From contig CASFLB010000027.1 in assembly GCA_949295395.1 (NCBI GenBank), positions 1 through 19,334 of the forward strand: a stretch of 19,334 nucleotides of DNA, in the 5' to 3' direction. This document shows positions 14,387 through 19,334 of the stretch, one piece after another. The DNA is from an uncultured Pseudomonadota bacterium. GTDB lineage: Bacteria; Pseudomonadota; Alphaproteobacteria; RF32; CAG-239. The notes beneath the pieces were generated by a model. That model was not told where the DNA came from. It saw only the letters and a list, made by a program, of their open reading frames with translations, and made no database searches. Every line of letters starts with the position of its first letter. Position 1 is the stretch's first letter. Both the position numbers and the translations under genes were made by a program.

Positions 14387-15496
14387 TCAATTAATTTTTG
14401 AAATCAGATACTCAATATCCTTTTTATCAAGCTCTTCATCAACATTAGAGTAAGAAAGGATTCGCTCAATAACTTTATGAGTAAAGGTCTGATTATTACT
14501 ATTTTTCAAATCAAAACGAATTTCCTTAATAACTTTCAGCGCACTAAACACAGCCGGAAAAAAGTTCTTAGGAATAAAAGCCTTACGCAACAAATTACGA
14601 ACCACAAAGTCTAACTGCGTATTAAACAAAATCTTCCGCACTTCAAGTATCGGTGTATTAGAAAGATAAACAAGAGCATACTCAAAAAACTTCAAATCCC
14701 CCATACAAATAGAGCGAACAACAAGTGAAGGCGTCAACTTGTTAGCCGTATAAAGCTCATGAACCAAGGTTTCAACCTGCTTATCCGTACTATATTCGGC
14801 AGAGACTTTCAAAGTAACTTTTTCCTTAACTTGTTCAATAATATCCGTCGCAAAGTCGACCGGAAGATTATGCTTCAAGATAAGTCTTTTTTTCAAATCC
14901 TCAGACAACGAATCAACAATCTTAGCAATAACGGTAACAGGAAGCTCCTCGCGATAAACAAGGCAACGATTAATTTTTTCATTTTTAGGATACTTAGCAA
15001 TAATAGACTGGAAAGTATTTTCAAGAATATTAGCAGAGTTATTAGAGATAAGGGTTACCACCACATCTTCAGAACAACGATCAACAATATATCCCGAAAC
15101 TTCATTTGAAAGATTTGGACGTTGAGCTACCGCCTTTTGCTTATCAATATTTTGTGCATTAATAATGTCCATCAAATCAGCGTCAGTCAAACCTTTGTAA
15201 TATTTAATAAAAGGAATAGAAACACTATTTTCATCAGAAATAAGTTTTTTGGCCACGTCATGAGGAATATCTTTTGCATTTTTCAAACAGTCCGATAAAA
15301 TCTGACGCACCTTAATTTCCACATCTTCGACCATAATCCGAAAAATATCTTCGGCCAACTTGCGCTCACGCAAAGTCAAATTAGGCTGAACATATAAGGA
15401 AGACAGCTTATTTACGGTAATAATTTTATTTTCAGCGGAAGGGTCAAGCGATAAACGATTAACATCTTCCAAAGATAAATCCTTGTTATTTGCCAT
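14387..15496 (-). CDS. DUF2336 domain-containing protein
   Basis: A 369-residue soluble, helical protein that fits the alphaproteobacterial DUF2336 family of HEAT-like repeats. The start SLEDVNRLSLDPSAENK (7-23), RKLAEDIFRIMVEDVEIKVR (45-64), IPHDVAKKLISDENSVSIPF (77-96) and LTDADLMDII (103-112) are the repeating pattern of that family. It has no signal peptide or membrane helix. Function is unknown; HEAT-like repeats suggest a protein-protein scaffold, which is inference. AGGTG (15505-15509) lies eight bases before the ATG at 15496. It forms its own transcription unit between a candidate promoter and a terminator. Confidence 0.85.
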   Translation of the reverse strand: MANNKDLSLEDVNRLSLDPSAENKIITVNKLSSLYVQPNLTLRERKLAEDIFRIMVEDVEIKVRQILSDCLKNAKDIPHDVAKKLISDENSVSIPFIKYYKGLTDADLMDIINAQNIDKQKAVAQRPNLSNEVSGYIVDRCSEDVVVTLISNNSANILENTFQSIIAKYPKNEKINRCLVYREELPVTVIAKIVDSLSEDLKKRLILKHNLPVDFATDIIEQVKEKVTLKVSAEYSTDKQVETLVHELYTANKLTPSLVVRSICMGDLKFFEYALVYLSNTPILEVRKILFNTQLDFVVRNLLRKAFIPKNFFPAVFSALKVIKEIRFDLKNSNNQTFTHKVIERILSYSNVDEELDKKDIEYLISKIN

Positions 15497-15527
15497 AATA
15501 CGACACCTATTTCTGTTTCATAAAACT

Positions 15528-15533
15528 ATTATA
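15528..15533 (-). promoter_or_regulatory. Candidate -10 element of the DUF2336 gene
   Basis: A perfect TATAAT on the minus strand lies 31 bases before the start codon. The -35 region is poor, so the assignment rests on this hexamer and its position. Confidence 0.4.
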
Positions 15534-15588
15534 TACTAACTTTTTATAAAAATATGTTAAACTTTTGTAATAAATACCCAAGTTCCTG

Positions 15589-16437
15589 TTATGCCCTTAG
15601 TTGAGCAAAGCTATCAACCTCATTGAGCCGATAAAACGTAATAATATAATCCATCAAGCCGGCAAAATTCTCTATTTCAGAAGCAAACAGCAAATAAGGG
15701 ACCAAGAAGCGTCCAGAAATAGGCTGTTTTGCCGCACGAAGATACGCACGCAAATAGCGAAATTCAGGAAAATCGACCGAAGAATTCAAGCGCAAGGCAA
15801 AAGCTTGCATCGCCTGATAAAGAGAAGGATAAATCTTAATACGATAATCCGTTTCCTCGGTTTCATCTTCAGGCACCAACCCTTCATCAGAATACCACAC
15901 CAATTCACGATACAAAGCATTTGACTTCGGCAAAAACTTGGCATTTCCCCAATTTGTATTAAGAGCCGCAGCCGCAATCATAATAGACGGCGGAATAACA
16001 TCGATTCGCAAAAGCAGCTCCGTTAAAATAAGTTGAACTCTTTTCTGCCCTTTTTCCCGTGTAAAAACGTCATATTTAAGGGCAAAATCATCAATCATTT
16101 TAAGATCAACATCATCAAGCTTTTCATTCTGAAATTTATAATTAAGATACAAAACAACATCTCTTTCAGAAAGAATATCTTGATTAAGTTTCAACGACAA
16201 AGGCAAAAGAATCATAATAAAGAAACGACGTTGCTCTGTTTCGGACTTAATAGAAGAAAAGTCATACGGAAGCGTCTGAACAAAAATGTCTGGATACCGC
16301 CAATTAAACGGCAACAAAAAATTCTCATAATCATGCTCTTTAAAAATATTTTCCAGTTCAAGAGAAGAGACTTTAGGCACAACAAGAGCCTGTGCCTCTT
16401 TCGCTGAAAAGACGAAAAAAAGAGCGCAACAAACCAT
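15589..16437 (-). CDS. Bax/glucosaminidase-like protein lacking the catalytic Glu
   Basis: A 282-residue protein with a short hydrophobic N-terminus (MVCCALFFVFSAKEAQA) that looks like a signal peptide without a basic n-region. From about 140 it matches the Bax/FlgJ-type glucosaminidase domain: RIDVIPPSIMIAAAALNTNWG (144-164; shown in two parts as RIDVIPPSIM and IAAAALNTNWG), SNALYRELVWYSDEGLVP (172-189) and YPSLYQAMQAFALRLNSS (203-220). In active members the segment before WG reads AA-x-ES-x-WG; here the Glu position is Asn160 and the Ser is Thr161. By inference it is a periplasmic peptidoglycan-binding pseudoenzyme. The ATG lies 7 bases after the nfu stop with no clear ribosome binding site, so translation is probably coupled. 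It is the last gene of the murJ run. Confidence 0.82.
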   Translation of the reverse strand: MVCCALFFVFSAKEAQALVVPKVSSLELENIFKEHDYENFLLPFNWRYPDIFVQTLPYDFSSIKSETEQRRFFIMILLPLSLKLNQDILSERDVVLYLNYKFQNEKLDDVDLKMIDDFALKYDVFTREKGQKRVQLILTELLLRIDVIPPSIMIAAAALNTNWGNAKFLPKSNALYRELVWYSDEGLVPEDETEETDYRIKIYPSLYQAMQAFALRLNSSVDFPEFRYLRAYLRAAKQPISGRFLVPYLLFASEIENFAGLMDYIITFYRLNEVDSFAQLRA

Positions 16438-16444
16438 CCAAAAA

Positions 16445-16981
16445 CTATGCTTTAGAATTTTCGACAGCTTGAACCTCCGGAATATATGTTTTCAAAATTT
16501 TTTCAACGCCTTCTTTAAGAGTAACGGCCGCATAGGGACACCCAGAACAAGCCCCTTTCATCTCCACATAAACAATACCATTTTCAAAGCGCAGAAATTC
16601 AATATCACCACCGTCTTGCTTAACCGCTGGACGAATTCTGGCATTAAGAAGACCTTTAATATTAGCCACAATTTCATCTTCATGACTTTCATGAGGATCA
16701 AGCATAACTTGTTCACCGGTAGCTAAAAAATCCATAATTTCAGCCAACACAAGCGGCTTCAAATCATCCCAAGAAGCATCGGCCGACTTTGTCACGGAAA
16801 TCATATCCGGCGCAATAAAAACCGAGGTAACCATTCCCAAATCAAACAAAGCCTCCGCCAAAGGAGAACGGCGCAAAGACTTTGCATCGCTAAATTCAGC
16901 CTTTCCTTTTGGTAACACCTCTCCTTCAGGAAAAAAATTCATGACATTACCATCCGGCGTAATTTGAGTTTCAATTAACAT
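16445..16981 (-). CDS. Nfu/NfuA-type iron-sulfur cluster scaffold protein
   Basis: A 178-residue protein with two domains. The Nfu N-terminal domain (about 1-88) starts MLIETQITPDGNVMNFFPEG. The NifU C-terminal domain (about 100-170) has RIRPAVKQDGGDIEFL (115-130) and the cluster-binding CSGCP with Cys145 and Cys148. Such proteins hold a bridging [4Fe-4S] cluster between two subunits and pass it to client enzymes. The open frame reaches a TTG at 16999, but the family begins at the MLIETQ Met, so I use the ATG at 16981. It sits between the DUF2333 gene (stop 19 bases upstream) and the Bax-like gene (start 7 bases downstream). Confidence 0.94.
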   Translation of the reverse strand: MLIETQITPDGNVMNFFPEGEVLPKGKAEFSDAKSLRRSPLAEALFDLGMVTSVFIAPDMISVTKSADASWDDLKPLVLAEIMDFLATGEQVMLDPHESHEDEIVANIKGLLNARIRPAVKQDGGDIEFLRFENGIVYVEMKGACSGCPYAAVTLKEGVEKILKTYIPEVQAVENSKA

Positions 16982-17000
16982 GGTATAAAATCCAAACAAG

Positions 17001-18011
17001 TTAAGACAAATGACGTTGAATATCCGCAGCCAACAACTGCGCCTTCAAGAGTTGCATTCTTAAATAATTAAGATGATTAGGAGCAAAAGAGCTGTTAACA
17101 TCAGCATTTCGCACCAACATCGGAGAAATCAAAACAGCATTTTCCAAAGCTTTTAACAGCTGCGTCCATTGATCATAAAGACCACGATCAACAATTTCGG
17201 TGCGATAATCAACAGCAAGAGCCTTCAACATCAAAAGAAAACCATAGGCTTTCCCCTGAGCAAAGAAAAAAACATCATCAGATTTAAAATCAAACCATGA
17301 AGAGCTAAGTTCACGAACATGAACATTCAAGCTATGTTCCGATTCTTTCAAACTCCGATTCATACGAGCCAATAAAAAAGCCAAATCCTGAGGACTACGA
17401 TAAAACGAAACCTCACCTTTAGCCAACTTTTGATTAAAAATCATAAGCTCACGCCGAGCCTTACGATATTGACGAGCCGAAGACGGAGCTGTTTTAAGTT
17501 TATTTTGAGGATCAAACAACCAAACCGTCCCCGGATAAGAAAGTAAGTCCGCCGCAAGTCGAAGTTCGTCTTTTTTGCCACCCACAGCATTATCCGGTGA
17601 AATTTTTTGGCTCAAGGCATCAAGCGTTGTATCCAAAGCGGAGAACATCCCGAGCTGAAAATTTGGCATATTATCCAAGAAAAACGAAGGAAAAAAGAAT
17701 GGCAGATTCGGCGTCCACAAATTTTGATTGACTTCGCGGTCAATAAGAGACGCGGCCATTTCGACCACCGCCGACTGAGAGGCTTTATCAGGCCGTACAT
17801 CATAGTCAACATTTTTATCGACATGAGAAACAAAATAAGCCCCAAAAGGATAGTACAAAAAGAAAACCAATGCCGTAATAAAAAGAATAAGCCGACCCCA
17901 AGATTTAAAGAAAAGCAACAAAGCACTTTTAAACCGACTACCCGAGGTCCAAAAATTTTGAACTATCGAAGAAACATGTTTAAAAAAATCCGTAACCTTA
18001 TTTTTGAGCAT
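17001..18011 (-). CDS. DUF2333 family inner-membrane protein
   Basis: A 336-residue protein with one strong membrane helix (about 36-58) after a basic N-terminus, the rest probably periplasmic. The family signature VNQNLWTPNLPFFFPSFFLD (about 97-116) followed by NMPNFQLGMFSAL is clear; function is unknown. Two ATGs compete. The one at 18017 has its AAGGA only one base away. The one at 18011 has it seven bases away (18019-18023), so I chose 18011. The start overlaps the end of murJ by 14 bases, which implies coupling. Its place between murJ and a Bax-like protein fits an envelope role, but that is inference from context. Confidence 0.88.
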   Translation of the reverse strand: MLKNKVTDFFKHVSSIVQNFWTSGSRFKSALLLFFKSWGRLILFITALVFFLYYPFGAYFVSHVDKNVDYDVRPDKASQSAVVEMAASLIDREVNQNLWTPNLPFFFPSFFLDNMPNFQLGMFSALDTTLDALSQKISPDNAVGGKKDELRLAADLLSYPGTVWLFDPQNKLKTAPSSARQYRKARRELMIFNQKLAKGEVSFYRSPQDLAFLLARMNRSLKESEHSLNVHVRELSSSWFDFKSDDVFFFAQGKAYGFLLMLKALAVDYRTEIVDRGLYDQWTQLLKALENAVLISPMLVRNADVNSSFAPNHLNYLRMQLLKAQLLAADIQRHLS

Positions 18012-19334
18012 GAGCATTTCCTTTATTCGGCAACAAACGACGTAACTCGCTAAAGTCGAAGATATGAGTTAGTTTAGCCATAATCGCAAAACTTGCAACA
18101 CCCAAAATACACAAAGAGGCAAAAAAAGCACATTTTTTCCAATAAGCAAAGGCCAACCAGTTACCGACCCAAACATCAAGAGCCCACAAAGCCCCCCAAA
18201 GAACAGCCCCCATAACCAAAGAGGAAAGAAAAATATAAAAGATTTTAAGATTAAGGGCTTTACTAAACTTCCAATAGCCACGTTTTTTAAGCCCCATTTT
18301 ATATTGATAAAAAGAAACGAATGCCGCCAAGGTTGTCGCCAAGGCCACACCGACATGTCCCAAAGGTTTCATCAAGGCGATAGAAAAGACCATATTACAA
18401 ACAAAAACCACAATACTATATTTAACCGGAGTTTTGGTATCACCACGGGCAAAAAAGTTAGGCGTCAAGGCTTTAACCAAAACATAAACCGGCAGACCGA
18501 CCGAATAAGCCATCACCGCATAGGCAGTCATTTCTGTCTCAAGGGAACCAAATTTACCATGTTGAAAAAGGATATTAACAATTGGTTCAGCCAAGATAAT
18601 AAGAGCCACGGCAGCCGGAAAAGACAACAAAGCGCCATACTCTACGGCACGAGCTTGCATACGATTCGTTTCTTCGGCATCACCGGCCTTAATTGACTTT
18701 GAAAGGACCGGCAGCAAAGCCACACTAATAGCGGCACCAATAACGCCCAGAGGAAGCTGTTGAAGCCGGTTTGCATAATAGAGCCAAGAAATGGCACCGG
18801 TACCAACCAAAGAAACAATAATGGTGTCAACCATCATATTAATTTGATAAACACCGGCGCCTAACACTCCTGGAGCAATACGTTTAAAAAGTGTTTTAAT
18901 ATCATGATGCTTAATCAAAGCCCGAATATTCCATTGAGGGCGCACCACAACACCACTACGTTTCAAAAAGAAAGCCAACCAAAAAATTTCGAGCACACCG
19001 GCAAAACTAACACCAAAAGCGATTCCATGAGCCGGTGTTTCGCCAAACGGCACAAAAAGAAACACCGAAAAAATCATCATTAAGTTAAGAATAACGGGCG
19101 CCGCGGCTGGGGCAGCAAATTTATTAAGAGCATTCAAAATGCCGGATTGAAACGACACGATGGATATAAAAAGCAAAAAGGGAAACGTAAGACGAGAAAG
19201 AGTTGTTGCCAGTTTTAACTTTTCAGGATCATCGGCAAACCCCGGAGCCAACAGCAACATAAGTTGGGGCATAAAAAGCTCCATAATAATGGTAAAGATA
19301 ATCAAGAAAAAGGTCAAAACAGATATAGCCTGCG
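17998..19334 (-). CDS. murJ: Lipid II flippase MurJ (5' partial)
   Basis: The gene runs off the right edge; about 445 residues are visible and roughly 70-80 N-terminal residues are missing compared with the ~511-residue E. coli protein. The first in-window start codon (TTG at 19317) is internal, since the frame stays open to the edge (QAISV before it). Family landmarks are LLLAPGFADDPEKLKLATTL, ISWLYYANRLQQLPLGVIGA, LLPVLSKSIKAGD, FQHGKFG and FFARGDTKTPVKYSI. MurJ flips lipid II across the inner membrane for peptidoglycan synthesis. It is first in the visible minus-strand run murJ, DUF2333, nfu, Bax-like, whose promoter lies outside the window. Confidence 0.95.
   Translation of the reverse strand, partial: QAISVLTFFLIIFTIIMELFMPQLMLLLAPGFADDPEKLKLATTLSRLTFPFLLFISIVSFQSGILNALNKFAAPAAAPVILNLMMIFSVFLFVPFGETPAHGIAFGVSFAGVLEIFWLAFFLKRSGVVVRPQWNIRALIKHHDIKTLFKRIAPGVLGAGVYQINMMVDTIIVSLVGTGAISWLYYANRLQQLPLGVIGAAISVALLPVLSKSIKAGDAEETNRMQARAVEYGALLSFPAAVALIILAEPIVNILFQHGKFGSLETEMTAYAVMAYSVGLPVYVLVKALTPNFFARGDTKTPVKYSIVVFVCNMVFSIALMKPLGHVGVALATTLAAFVSFYQYKMGLKKRGYWKFSKALNLKIFYIFLSSLVMGAVLWGALWALDVWVGNWLAFAYWKKCAFFASLCILGVASFAIMAKLTHIFDFSELRRLLPNKGNAHAQK

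Noticed and set aside
17607..18053. Plus-strand frame of 148 codons opposite the DUF2333 gene
   Set aside because: It is antisense to a clear family member and the translation is Lys/Arg-rich without motifs.
1..19334. CRISPR arrays, insertion sequences, prophage genes or attachment sites
   Set aside because: No regularly spaced repeats, transposase or integrase motifs, or duplicated tRNA ends were found by eye.

Overview
The window looks like a chromosomal segment of a Gram-negative, AT-rich alphaproteobacterium, most likely an uncultured host-associated (gut-type) lineage. This rests on protein content, not a database search. The signs are a DUF2336 protein, a DUF2333 protein, tandem YcgN-type cysteine-cluster proteins, a long-form YidC with a periplasmic domain, the gene order rpmH-rnpA-yidD-yidC-engB, and a Cys-rich surface protein with a DUF1566-like C-terminus. 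No insertion sequence, prophage, CRISPR array or rRNA was seen. Genes are packed tightly and several intergenic gaps carry clear sigma70-type promoters or intrinsic terminators.

Layout. 2-745 (+) is the 3' end of a Cys-rich surface-type protein, followed by a bidirectional terminator. 809-2683 (-) is an LTA-synthase/sulfatase-fold membrane enzyme, divergent from a MATE efflux pump at 2851-4221 (+). The pump overlaps tail-to-tail with an AlkD-like DNA alkylation repair protein at 4218-4904 (-). An orphan conserved protein (5009-5509, +) and tRNA-Arg(CCG) (5544-5620, -, with its own promoter and terminator) follow. A small helical orphan (5746-6117), rpmB/L28 (6268-6543) and dnaB (6700-8181) are on the + strand. 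After dnaB come a possible tiny membrane protein (8184-8363) and a Cys-rich small protein on the opposite strand (8253-8564). A translationally coupled trio, YkgJ/YcgN-like, YkgJ/YcgN-like and YgjP-type metalloprotease, runs from 8639 to 10207. A Bax-inhibitor-1 family membrane protein (10285-11010) has its own promoter and terminator.

11073-14350 (+) is the classic ribosome/RNase P/membrane-insertion operon: promoter, structured leader, rpmH, rnpA, yidD, yidC, engB. YidC as given is split by a one-base frame disruption in a short A-run at 12457-12460. On the minus strand lie a DUF2336 protein (14387-15496) and a four-gene run read from the right edge: murJ (partial), a DUF2333 membrane protein, a Nfu-type Fe-S scaffold and a Bax/glucosaminidase-like protein whose expected catalytic Glu is Asn.

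Functionally the window is mostly housekeeping: replication (DnaB), translation (L28, L34, tRNA, RNase P), membrane protein biogenesis (YidC, YidD, EngB for ribosome assembly) and envelope (MurJ, LTA-synthase-like enzyme, Bax-like protein). I do not see an unambiguous new defence or mobile system. The points most worth a second look are the yidC frame break, the apparently inactive glucosaminidase-like protein in a murJ operon, the Cys-cluster genes around 8.3-9.5 kb, and the rpmH leader, which can fold in alternative ways.
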